From Alistipes sp. (GTDB taxonomy: Bacteria; Bacteroidota; Bacteroidia; Bacteroidales; Rikenellaceae): a stretch of 11,412 nucleotides of DNA. Positions 1 to 6,450 of this stretch are shown piece after piece. Within the stretch, counting starts at the first letter, position 1, and each line of letters begins with the position of its first letter. Under the pieces are notes generated by a model. The model was not told where the DNA came from. It saw only the letters and a program-made list of their open reading frames with translations, and ran no database searches. A program made the translations under genes and the position numbers. Location: NCBI GenBank assembly GCA_017560305.1, contig JAFYOF010000197.1, forward strand, positions 1-11,412, written 5' to 3'.

Positions 1-522
1 CACGGTCCATCACAGGCGGTTACTACTTGCCAGATGTATATGCGTAAGTTTAAGGATGGCTCTACAATCACAATCGAGCCTTGGCGTTCAGCTGCCTTCC
101 CAGTAATCAAGGACTTGGTAGTAAACCGAGGTGCTTACGACGAGATTCTTCAGGCTGGTGGTTATGTATCAGTTCGTACTAACTCTGTACCTGATGGTAA
201 CGCTATTCCTATTCCAAAGGCAGACGCTGACGAGTCAATGGACGCAGCTGCTTGCGTAGGTTGCGGTGCTTGTGCTGCTACTTGTAAGAACGGTTCAGCG
301 ATGTTGTTCGTTGCTGCTCGCGTATCTTCACTTGCTAAGTTGCCACAGGGTCGCGTTGAGGGCGCACGCCGTGCAAAGGCGATGGTTGCTAAGATGGATG
401 AGCTCGGTTTCGGTAACTGTACTAACACAGGTGCTTGCCAGGCTCAGTGTCCAAAGCAGATCTCTATCGCTCACATCGCACGCTTGAACCGTGAGTTCTT
501 GGCAGCGAAGTTGCAGGACTAA
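1..522 (+). CDS. sdhB: Succinate dehydrogenase/fumarate reductase iron-sulfur subunit, 3' part
   Basis: The reading frame is open from the first base, so the gene starts left of the window and only its last 173 codons are present. The visible part opens with the [10 protein letters not shown] segment that precedes the C-terminal ferredoxin domain in Bacteroidota SdhB/FrdB. It carries a CxxCxxCxxxC motif (Cys codons at 253, 262, 271 and 283) and a second cluster, [14 protein letters not shown] (about 415-456). In this family these cysteines bind the [4Fe-4S] and [3Fe-4S] centres that pass electrons between the flavoprotein and the quinone-binding membrane subunit. The N-terminal [2Fe-2S] domain would lie outside the window. 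In Bacteroidales the complex often works as a fumarate reductase that makes succinate, so frdB is an equally valid name; the sequence cannot settle direction. Codon use leans strongly to GCT, GGT and GTA, unlike the leftward genes, which suggests high expression. It is the last gene of its unit, as a terminator follows 22 bases after the stop. Confidence 0.95.
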   Translation, partial: HGPSQAVTTCQMYMRKFKDGSTITIEPWRSAAFPVIKDLVVNRGAYDEILQAGGYVSVRTNSVPDGNAIPIPKADADESMDAAACVGCGACAATCKNGSAMLFVAARVSSLAKLPQGRVEGARRAKAMVAKMDELGFGNCTNTGACQAQCPKQISIAHIARLNREFLAAKLQD

Positions 523-544
523 AATAGAATTTTAGACTCATTCC

Positions 545-582
545 AAGGGTTGCCCAACTGCGGTTGGGTGACCCTTTTTCTT
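545..582 (+). terminator. Rho-independent terminator after sdhB
   Basis: A 14-bp stem (545-558 with 563-576, including two G-T wobbles) closes a TGCG tetraloop and runs directly into a T-rich tail (575-582). It lies 22 bases after the sdhB stop, so the succinate dehydrogenase/fumarate reductase unit ends here. Confidence 0.9.
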
Positions 583-695
583 TGCCCTATATCGGGCGAT
601 TTTGGCGAGGTTTGGCGAGAGATAGAGAGATTAGTGGGAAAAGGAATAAAGGCGTGATAAGGGTGTTTAAGAGAGAAGAAATGGGGTGAAATGAA
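583..695. other. Intergenic stretch with no gene seen
   Basis: This is the middle of the 354-base gap between sdhB and the leftward transporter gene. It is purine-rich on the plus strand and has no convincing open frame or RNA gene. The only local structure is a 10-base near-perfect tandem repeat, tttggcgagg/tttggcgaga, at 601-620. Confidence 0.5.
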
Positions 696-768
696 ATACA
701 GCCTTCAAGCTGTATCTTCGTTGGCGTAACGCGTCCAAGGCGCGTCACCCCCCCCGCCCACGAAGATA
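696..768 (+). repeat. Structured intergenic repeat, copy 1
   Basis: This copy matches, in the opposite orientation, the element at 6307-6370. In order it has: hairpin A (atacagc, loop, gctgtat, 696-715); a left arm tatcttcgttggc (713-725); an inner stem acgcg/cgcgt (729-733 with 741-745); a run of eight C (748-755); and a right arm gcccacgaagata (756-768). The right arm is nearly complementary to the left arm. Hairpin A and both arms are shared with copy 2, whereas the inner stem has a different sequence that is still self-complementary. No transposase or coding frame is associated. It could be a REP-like element, a miniature non-autonomous mobile element, or a conserved RNA/DNA structure; the sequence alone cannot decide. 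Confidence 0.7.
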
Positions 769-810
769 GTTTATCTGCGTCAAAATTGTCATTGTACGCA
801 AGAAATAACC

Positions 811-845
811 ATACAAAAATAGGCTACCCAAACGGATAGCCTATT
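811..845 (-). terminator. Terminator of the leftward tsaC-dpp11-transporter unit
   Basis: A 12-bp stem with one C-A mismatch (818-829 with 834-845, AAAC loop on the plus strand) is followed, reading leftward, by a T-rich tail (complement of 811-818). It lies 32 bases beyond the stop of the transporter gene and fits a rho-independent terminator. The rightward side also has some T residues, but no rightward gene needs it. Confidence 0.8.
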
Positions 846-876
846 GCTTTATTTGCGGGGTGTTCTCCTTCTTACC

Positions 877-2532
877 CTACATAAATATCATCAGTATGAC
901 CTGCGCTATTACCACACGGGCAAACATCGAGAGCGGGTAGACCGTTGCGTAGGCAACCGATGCATACTCGCCAGGGATAGTTTCGTTGGCATAGTTCAGC
1001 GCCATCGGGTTTGCCATCGAGCCGCACAACATTCCGCAGGTAGTGCCGAAGTCGTTCTTCGCCCAGCGCATCGACACCAAGCCCATAATTAATATAGGCA
1101 GGAGTGTGATTGCAAAGCCAAGCGCCACCCAGATAAGACCCGTAGAGCTGAATGCAGTGGTGAAGAAGTCCTGACCAGCATTCAAGCCAAGGCACGCAAG
1201 GTAGAGCGAGAGTCCGATTGCGCGCAGCATAAGGTTTGCGCTCTGTGTTGTGTAGGTCACAAGGTGGAGGCGTGGTCCGTAGATACCCAGCAGGATACCC
1301 ACCACGATAGGTCCGCCCGCCAAGCCCAACTTAACTGGCAACGAAATGCCTGGCAACGAGATAGGTATTGCTCCCAGCACAAGACCCAGCGCCAAGCCGA
1401 TGTAGATGGCCGTCAGGTTTGGCTCGTTGAGTTCGCCCTCGGCATTGCCGAGCACCTTCTCGACCTTCATCACGGCACGCTCGCCACCCACCACGACCAC
1501 GCAGTCACCCACCTGCAAGGTGAGGTCGGGCGTCGCCAGCAGAGCCATACCACTGCGGTAGATGCGGCTGATGTTGATGCCGTAACTGTTACGCAGGTGG
1601 AGTGAGCCGAGTCGTTTTCCGTTGATGTCGGGGCGTGTGATGATGATGCGGCGCGACACCATACGGCTATCGACCTTGTTCCAATCGACATTGTCGCTGT
1701 TCCAGTCGATGCTCTCGCGTGCGCCAATCATAGCCTCCATAGTGTCAATATCCTTGCGTGAGGTGACAACCATCACGCGGTCGCCCTCCTGCAATGTCGT
1801 GTCGTTGGATGGGAGGATAACCTCGCCACCACGCCACAGACGCGAAATCACAAATGGCACATGAGCATACTCCGCCAACTTATGCAGGTCCTTGCCAAAT
1901 ACGCCTGGGTTCTGCACGCGCAGCGTAGCGATGTAGGTGTTGTTCTCGTGCTTTGCGTTTGGCGCTGCGATGTCACCCTTGCGTACCCACAAGCGGTTGA
2001 TTACAAGGATGGCGATGATGACGCCCACCACACCCAGTGGATAGGTCACCGCGCAACTCAATGCGGGCGCCGTCGTAGGCAATCCCATCTGCGCCAATGT
2101 CTGCTGCGAAGCACCCAGAGCGGGAGTGTTGGTCGTAGCGCCGCACAGCACGCCCATCATCTCGGGCAGTGGCATATCGAGCGCGAAACTCAACCCTACG
2201 GCCATCATCGTGCCAATCAAGATGACGCCCAGACCCAACGCATTGAGTTTGACGCCACCCGAGCGGAAGGCACTCATAAAGCCAGGTCCCACCTGCAAAC
2301 CGAGCGAATAGACGAACAGAGCAAGGCCGAAGTTCTCGGCAAAGAGCAGCATCTTCTCGTCGATGGTGATGCCGAAGTGACCCGCCACGATACCCGCAAA
2401 GAATACGAATGTCACACCCAAAGACACTCCCCACACCTTCACCTTGCCAAAGATAAGACCGATGGCAGAGATGAGCGACACCACGATTACTGCCTGCGTG
2501 GCGGAGTGCTGGAAAAATAGAGTCTCAAACAT
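877..2532 (-). CDS. AspT/YidE-family membrane exchanger with two TrkA-C domains
   Basis: The 551-residue product has the layout of the aspartate:alanine exchanger (AAE) family. An N-terminal membrane block (about residues 14-181) and a C-terminal one (about 372-551) flank a soluble region with two TrkA-C/RCK_C-like domains (about 199-270 and 288-360). The two membrane blocks are internal repeats: GVLCGATTNTPALG (127-140) matches GMLCGSMANPMALN (500-513), and AVTYPLGVVG (161-170) matches ATVYPLSMFA (529-538). Known relatives exchange aspartate for alanine (AspT) or export succinate (SucE of Corynebacterium), while YidE/YbjL are uncharacterised, so the substrate here is unknown; an acidic amino acid or C4-dicarboxylate is a reasonable inference. 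Length matches the family, and the start is the first ATG of the frame. It lies 49 bases after the peptidase gene on the same strand, with no good promoter in that gap, so cotranscription is likely. A terminator follows. Confidence 0.9.
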   Translation of the reverse strand: MFETLFFQHSATQAVIVVSLISAIGLIFGKVKVWGVSLGVTFVFFAGIVAGHFGITIDEKMLLFAENFGLALFVYSLGLQVGPGFMSAFRSGGVKLNALGLGVILIGTMMAVGLSFALDMPLPEMMGVLCGATTNTPALGASQQTLAQMGLPTTAPALSCAVTYPLGVVGVIIAILVINRLWVRKGDIAAPNAKHENNTYIATLRVQNPGVFGKDLHKLAEYAHVPFVISRLWRGGEVILPSNDTTLQEGDRVMVVTSRKDIDTMEAMIGARESIDWNSDNVDWNKVDSRMVSRRIIITRPDINGKRLGSLHLRNSYGINISRIYRSGMALLATPDLTLQVGDCVVVVGGERAVMKVEKVLGNAEGELNEPNLTAIYIGLALGLVLGAIPISLPGISLPVKLGLAGGPIVVGILLGIYGPRLHLVTYTTQSANLMLRAIGLSLYLACLGLNAGQDFFTTAFSSTGLIWVALGFAITLLPILIMGLVSMRWAKNDFGTTCGMLCGSMANPMALNYANETIPGEYASVAYATVYPLSMFARVVIAQVILMIFM

Positions 2533-2581
2533 CTTTTCTAAATGAAGTTCAGAAACTAAAGGTTGTTTTTATGATAGCCTT

Positions 2582-4642
2582 TTATCGCAAGTCCATCTCG
2601 TCGAGCAGATATGACGCGCCACCGATGCGGTCCACTACGAACAATACATAGCGGATATCCACCGAGATGTTACGGCAGATGGTTGGGTCGAACTCCATAT
2701 CACTCATCGTCGAGCGCCAGGTGCGGTCGAAGTTGATACCAATCAACTCGCCCTTGCCGTTGATTACCGGTGAGCCCGAGTTACCGCCCGATGTGTGGTT
2801 TGTTGCGAGGAAGCATACTGCCACGCTCTCGCGGTTGCCAATCTGCGATGCCCAGCGACCATAATCCTTGCGTGCGTAGATGTCGCGCAGAGACTGTGGG
2901 ATGTTGTAGTCGTAGATATTTGGGTCATCCTTTGCGATGATGCCGTCGATTGATGTCACAGGGTTGTGATACTCGCCATCGGCATACTCATAGCCCGCCA
3001 CCGAGCCATAAGCCACACGCAAAGTGAAGTTTGCATCCGGATAGAAGGCGCGCTTCTTGTCCCACTCGCGCAGAGCACGCATATATGGGCGATACCACTG
3101 CTCCACATCAGGGATGTTGCTCAGGTTGCGGTAAGCCACCTTTGCAATCTCGCGGCGCATAGGCATTAAGATGTTTGCCAGCTCAGCCATTGGGTCGCTG
3201 TCAAGTGTTGCAGGGTCGAACTCTGGCGATGTAATCTTGGTGTTGTCGTAGAGGTAATCCACATACGCTGTAGCGCCACCCTTTGCCTCGATAGCCGCTG
3301 TGAGAGCCTCTGGCACGCCACCCTCGGGCATACGCTTGAGGAACTCTGCGAGCATAGCGTGTGCAATCTTGCGGTCGATAGCGGCAGAGTAGTCCTTCAT
3401 AAAGTTTGCGTGAGAGCTCTTTGCGCCCTTTAAGAAACTATCCGCATCCTTTGAGCGGCTCTTCATTGCGAGCAATGAATTAGCAAGTGACAAAGCCTCA
3501 ATGCCACCCAGTGACTCGTTGAAGAGTTCACGCACATAGTAATCCTTCTTTGCCTTGTCGTATGAAGCGCTCATATTTGCGAGCAAATCCTTGTACTCTG
3601 GCTTGTCTGCAGCCCACGCAGCGAACTCTGCCTCGTAAGCCTTCTTTGCCTCCACGGTCTTCAGGCGACGCAAGCCCAACACCTCGCCCTGCCACTTCTT
3701 CCACGCATTGGCGATTGAGGCGTGCTTCGATGCATACTGGATACGCACCGCCACATCCTCAGCCTGCGCAGCCGAGATGATGTCAAGACGCTGGGTGCGT
3801 AGGTCAATCTTCATAGGGTCAGAAATCTCTGCCACATACTCCACAGCATCAGAAGTTACATACTCCTGAGTGTTGCCTGGGAAGCCGTAAATCATCGTAA
3901 AGTCACCCTCCTTCACGCCCTTTGTCGAAACGGCAAAGTGACGCTTTGGCTGGTAAGGCTTGTTATCCTTTGAGTAGGCGGCTGGCTGGTTGTCCTCGCC
4001 TGCATATACACGGAAGATTGAGAAGTCGCCCGTGTGGCGTGGCCAGATCCAGTTGTCGGTGTCGCCACCGAACTTGCCGATTGATGATGGTGGAGCACCC
4101 ACCAGACGCACATCGTTGTAGGTCTGATATACAAACAGGAAGTGCTGGTTGCCGTAGTACATAGCCTCCACGCTTGCACGGTAGCCCTTACCCTCGGCAG
4201 CAGCCTCCTTTGCGATGTCGGCAGCCTTCTCGCCACTCAGGATACGCTCGGTCACATCCTCCATCTTCACCAAAAGGCTCACGGTCAAGCCTGGCACTGG
4301 CAACTCCTGCTCACGCGAGAGAGCCCAGAAACCGTCTGTAAGGTAGTCGTGCTCAACTGATGAGAGCTGCTGGATAGAGCCGTAACCGCAGTGGTGGTTG
4401 GTCAAAAGCAGACCCTCCTTCGATACGAACTCGCCGGTACAACCGCCACCAAACTGCACGACAGCATCCTTCATCGACGCCTTGTTGATAGAGTAGATAT
4501 CCTCGGCAGAGAGCTTGAAGCCCTTGCGCTTCATATCCTTGATGCGCTCGCCAATAAGGCTTGGTAACCACATACCCTCGTCGGCGTGGCTCGGAGTGAG
4601 GAAGCACACGCAGAGGAGCAAAAGAGTAAAGATTTTCTTCAT
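2582..4642 (-). CDS. dpp11: S46 family dipeptidyl-peptidase, DPP11-like (acidic P1)
   Basis: The 686-residue protein starts with a signal peptide (Lys-Lys, a hydrophobic core, probable cleavage after SHA near residue 20), so it acts in the periplasm or envelope. It is an S46 serine exopeptidase that removes dipeptides from the N-terminus of peptides. Catalytic residues are assigned by motif: His84 in TNHHCGYG, Asp206 in RHTGDF and Ser622 in SGGNSGSPV. The residue 18 positions after the serine is Arg640 (FDRTW). In Porphyromonas DPP11 the equivalent Arg673 (18 after Ser655) selects Asp/Glu at P1, whereas DPP7 has Gly there. This argues for DPP11 rather than DPP7. The chain is somewhat shorter than the roughly 710-720 residues of characterised members; part of the difference lies between His and Asp. 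It sits 16 bases after tsaC and 49 before the transporter gene. The leader is A-rich with no Shine-Dalgarno. Confidence 0.92.
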   Translation of the reverse strand: MKKIFTLLLLCVCFLTPSHADEGMWLPSLIGERIKDMKRKGFKLSAEDIYSINKASMKDAVVQFGGGCTGEFVSKEGLLLTNHHCGYGSIQQLSSVEHDYLTDGFWALSREQELPVPGLTVSLLVKMEDVTERILSGEKAADIAKEAAAEGKGYRASVEAMYYGNQHFLFVYQTYNDVRLVGAPPSSIGKFGGDTDNWIWPRHTGDFSIFRVYAGEDNQPAAYSKDNKPYQPKRHFAVSTKGVKEGDFTMIYGFPGNTQEYVTSDAVEYVAEISDPMKIDLRTQRLDIISAAQAEDVAVRIQYASKHASIANAWKKWQGEVLGLRRLKTVEAKKAYEAEFAAWAADKPEYKDLLANMSASYDKAKKDYYVRELFNESLGGIEALSLANSLLAMKSRSKDADSFLKGAKSSHANFMKDYSAAIDRKIAHAMLAEFLKRMPEGGVPEALTAAIEAKGGATAYVDYLYDNTKITSPEFDPATLDSDPMAELANILMPMRREIAKVAYRNLSNIPDVEQWYRPYMRALREWDKKRAFYPDANFTLRVAYGSVAGYEYADGEYHNPVTSIDGIIAKDDPNIYDYNIPQSLRDIYARKDYGRWASQIGNRESVAVCFLATNHTSGGNSGSPVINGKGELIGINFDRTWRSTMSDMEFDPTICRNISVDIRYVLFVVDRIGGASYLLDEMDLR

Positions 4643-4658
4643 ATTATTTTCGTTTTTC

Positions 4659-5225
4659 TTATTTGCGAATGATATTCACCTCGCCACGCTCACCGAATGC
4701 TATGATAGAGCTTGGCTGACCCGTAGGCTTGCCCTGGAAGCGGGGATTTACAACATAGTCCACGCCGTCGATAATCTCCTTTGCGACATCCTTCAAGCCC
4801 TTGAGTGGGGTAGGCTCGCCCGAGATATTTGCCGATGTCGAAACGATTGGCTTGCCGAATTTGCGTAGCAGCTGGCGACAGAAGTCGTGGTCAGGCACAC
4901 GCACACCCAATGTGCCCTCCTCGGGGATGAGGTTTGGCGCAACGCCCACAGCGCCCTCGAGGATGAGGGTCATAGGCTTCTCGCTCATCTCCATCACCTC
5001 GAATGCAATGCCTGGAGCCTTGTTCACATATCTTACGATCATATCGGCGTCGCGACACAGAACAATCATCGAAGTCTTGTTCTGGCTCTGCTTCAACTTA
5101 TATATCTTCTCCACCGCCTCGGCATTTGTGGCGTCGCAACCGATGCCCCAAACAGTGTCGGTAGGGTAGAGGATGATACCGCCTGCGCGGAGCACCTCTA
5201 TTACGCTTTGAATCTCTTTTTCCAT
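4659..5225 (-). CDS. tsaC: L-threonylcarbamoyladenylate synthase (TsaC/YrdC/Sua5 family)
   Basis: This cytoplasmic enzyme makes threonylcarbamoyl-AMP from threonine, bicarbonate and ATP, the first step of the t6A37 modification of ANN-decoding tRNAs. The 188-residue product is a single YrdC-type domain without the C-terminal Sua5 extension. Family motifs are visible: YPTDTVWGIGCDA (residues 20-32), the basic KLKQSQNK stretch (43-50), GVRVPDH (107-113) and STSANISGEPTP (129-140). The frame stays open 46 codons further upstream to 5363, but that extension has no family match and runs through a -7 promoter element, so the ATG at 5225 (MEKEIQ) is preferred. It is the first gene of a probable three-gene leftward unit, 16 bases ahead of the S46 peptidase gene. 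No obvious functional link to that peptidase is known; cotranscription may be incidental. Confidence 0.93.
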   Translation of the reverse strand: MEKEIQSVIEVLRAGGIILYPTDTVWGIGCDATNAEAVEKIYKLKQSQNKTSMIVLCRDADMIVRYVNKAPGIAFEVMEMSEKPMTLILEGAVGVAPNLIPEEGTLGVRVPDHDFCRQLLRKFGKPIVSTSANISGEPTPLKGLKDVAKEIIDGVDYVVNPRFQGKPTGQPSSIIAFGERGEVNIIRK

Positions 5226-5247
5226 ATATATAAAGTATTTAGATAGA

Positions 5248-5255
5248 CAAAAGTA
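5248..5255 (-). promoter_or_regulatory. Putative -7 element for tsaC
   Basis: Read on the minus strand this is TACTTTTG, a full match to the Bacteroidota -7 consensus TAnnTTTG. It lies 22 bases upstream of the chosen ATG. No clear TTG -33 element is seen at the usual 19-21 base distance, so this is a partial promoter call. Confidence 0.5.
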
Positions 5256-5306
5256 GTGAAAAATGTTATACGAAAGATTGTTTATCAGCGAATTTCTCTT
5301 GCCGAG

Positions 5307-5338
5307 GTTGCTGATTGCTGATTTTTTTACTAATTTTG
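5307..5338 (+). promoter_or_regulatory. Promoter of yebC
   Basis: GTTG (5307-5310), a 20-base spacer and TAATTTTG (5331-5338) match the Bacteroidota sigma-factor consensus (TTG, 19-21 bases, TAnnTTTG). The leader to the ATG at 5378 is about 30 bases, very A-rich and without Shine-Dalgarno, as is usual in this phylum. Confidence 0.7.
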
Positions 5339-5377
5339 CGGTCATAGAAAAAAATAATAACAAAAAAATAACTCACT

Positions 5378-6103
5378 ATGGGAAGAGCTTTTGAGTATCG
5401 TAAAGCAAGAAAGATGAAGCGCTGGGGTCATATGGCGCGCGTATTTACCAAGATCGGTAAGGAGATTGAGATGGCAGTTAAGGCATCTGGTTCAGATCCA
5501 AACTCTAACACTCGCCTCCGTATCCTCATCCAGAATGCCAAGGCAGAGAATATGCCAAAGGAGAACATCGAGCGTGCTATCAAGCGTGCAACAGATAAGG
5601 ATGCAGCCGATTACAAGGAGATGATTTACGAGGGCTACGGTCCTCACGGTGTAGCGTTCTTGGTTGAGACTGCTACCGACAACACTAACCGTACAGTTGC
5701 CAGCGTGCGTATGTACTTCAACAAGTGCGGCGGTACATTGGGTAACTCTGGTTCAGTAGCATTTATGTTCGAGCACAAGTGTATCTTCAAGTTCAAGCCA
5801 GTTGAGGGCGTTGACTTCGAGGAGATGGAGCTCGAGATGATTGACTTGGGCGTTGACGAGTTCTTCCACGAGGAGGGCGAGGTTACTGTGAGCGCACCTT
5901 ACGAGTCATTCGGCGCAATCCAGAAGTGGATTGAGGATATGGGCTACGAGTTGGTATCAGGTGAGGGTGTTCGCATCCCAACCGACACCAAGGAACTCAC
6001 TGCGGAGCAGCGTGCTGATGTAGAGAAGTTGCAGGAGAAGCTCGAGGAGGACGATGATGTCGTGAATGTATATCACACAATGGCAGAGTCTGACGAGGAG
6101 TAA
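5378..6103 (+). CDS. yebC: YebC/PmpR/TACO1 family protein
   Basis: The 241-residue protein is full length for the YebC family. It has the Bacteroidota-type N-terminus MGRAFEYRKARKMKRWGHMA in place of the AGHSKWANI form of other phyla. This is followed by family motifs NPNSNTRLR-like (here SDPNSNTRLRILIQNAK), MPKENIERAIKRA, YEGYGPHGVAFLVE, TDNTNRTVASVR and GGTLGNSGSVAFMF. The C-terminus is strongly acidic. Members were first described as transcription regulators; later work on bacterial YebC and mitochondrial TACO1 points to a ribosome-associated role in relieving stalling at proline-rich stretches. Which role applies here cannot be read from sequence. The usual ruvC neighbour is absent; the gene stands alone between its own promoter and a terminator. 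Codon choice (GGT, GCA, GTA, AAG) and the strong promoter suggest good expression. Confidence 0.95.
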   Translation: MGRAFEYRKARKMKRWGHMARVFTKIGKEIEMAVKASGSDPNSNTRLRILIQNAKAENMPKENIERAIKRATDKDAADYKEMIYEGYGPHGVAFLVETATDNTNRTVASVRMYFNKCGGTLGNSGSVAFMFEHKCIFKFKPVEGVDFEEMELEMIDLGVDEFFHEEGEVTVSAPYESFGAIQKWIEDMGYELVSGEGVRIPTDTKELTAEQRADVEKLQEKLEEDDDVVNVYHTMAESDEE

Positions 6104-6132
6104 AAATCGTCTAAAAAGGTAATTTTGGTGTC

Positions 6133-6226
6133 AGGCTTGCTTTCAAAATCCTCATTTACCTCAAGTAAACTGCGGTTTTTCAAGCATCGCTTTCCTAAAA
6201 ATTCCTCTTTTTATACAATTTTTAGG
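6133..6226. other. Structured untranslated segment after yebC
   Basis: Two hairpins lie between the yebC stop and its terminator. The first is imperfect: gcttg/caagc (6135-6139 with 6181-6185), aaaa/tttt (6145-6148 with 6176-6179) and tttac/gtaaa (6155-6159 with 6165-6169) nest around a five-base loop. The second is a perfect 10-bp inverted repeat, cctaaaaatt/aatttttagg (6194-6203 with 6217-6226), with a 13-base loop. No reading frame supports a gene. The first hairpin could be a dispersed intergenic repeat, a 3' UTR structure or a small RNA; none of these can be confirmed from one copy. Confidence 0.45.
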
Positions 6227-6258
6227 CTTTGTTAAGATTAGGCTTTTAGTAATAGTTT

Positions 6259-6290
6259 AGGCGTAACCCAAAGGTTGCGCCTTTTTTGTT
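6259..6290 (+). terminator. Rho-independent terminator after yebC
   Basis: A 10-bp stem (6259-6268 with 6273-6282, one G-T wobble) closes a CAAA loop and is followed by a T run (6282-6287). It is 155 bases past the yebC stop, which gives that mRNA a long structured 3' UTR unless another end is used. Confidence 0.85.
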
Positions 6291-6306
6291 GCCTTTGAGA
6301 GAATAT

Positions 6307-6370
6307 TATCTTCGTGGGTAGCGGGGGTGGCACAAAGTGCCATACCCACGAAGATACAGCCTGAAGGCTG
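6307..6370 (-). repeat. Structured intergenic repeat, copy 2 (inverted relative to copy 1)
   Basis: A perfect 14-bp inverted repeat, tatcttcgtgggta/tacccacgaagata (6307-6320 with 6343-6356), encloses an inner perfect stem tggcac/gtgcca (6328-6333 with 6337-6342, AAA loop). A one-sided G-rich bulge (6321-6327) separates the two. Immediately to the right is a short hairpin, cagcct/aggctg (6357-6362 with 6365-6370). Read on the minus strand, hairpin, left arm, inner stem, C-rich bulge and right arm occur in the same order as in the element at 696-768. The plus-strand hairpin is followed by ggttttta, so it might act as a weak terminator, but no gene close upstream needs one. No coding potential or transposase is present. 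Confidence 0.75.
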
Positions 6371-6394
6371 GGTTTTTACATATAATATATATGA

Positions 6395-6426
6395 TTGCGA
6401 GAAACCAAAGGTTTTTATTATCTTTG
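6395..6426 (+). promoter_or_regulatory. Promoter of the GH16 gene
   Basis: TTG (6395-6397), a 21-base spacer and TATCTTTG (6419-6426) fit the Bacteroidota consensus. The expected start of transcription is only some 15-20 bases before the ATG at 6451, and the leader is A-rich. The -7 box and its flank (attatctttgtggg) closely resemble the arm of the nearby repeat (attatcttcgtggg). Confidence 0.65.
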
Positions 6427-6450
6427 TGGGAAGAAACAACAAAAACTTAA

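Noticed and set aside
601..620. Tandem 10-base repeat as a possible iteron or CRISPR-like unit
   Set aside because: Only two adjacent units without spacers, and no replication or cas gene nearby.
1861..2520. Open frame of 219 codons on the plus strand inside the transporter gene
   Set aside because: It is antisense to a strongly supported membrane protein, its product is rich in His, Gln and Arg with no recognisable domain, and it is explained by the codon bias of the real gene.
5226..5363. N-terminal extension of tsaC by 46 codons to an ATG at 5363
   Set aside because: The extra residues are AT-driven and not family-like, and they would be translated from DNA that contains the -7 box at 5248-5255 and overlaps the yebC promoter on the other strand.
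6121..6203. Possible riboswitch-like alternative pairing (6121-6128 with 6194-6203, competing with 6194-6203 and 6217-6226)
   Set aside because: The first pairing is imperfect, the site is downstream of yebC and more than 200 bases before the next gene, with a terminator and a promoter in between, so no regulated gene fits.
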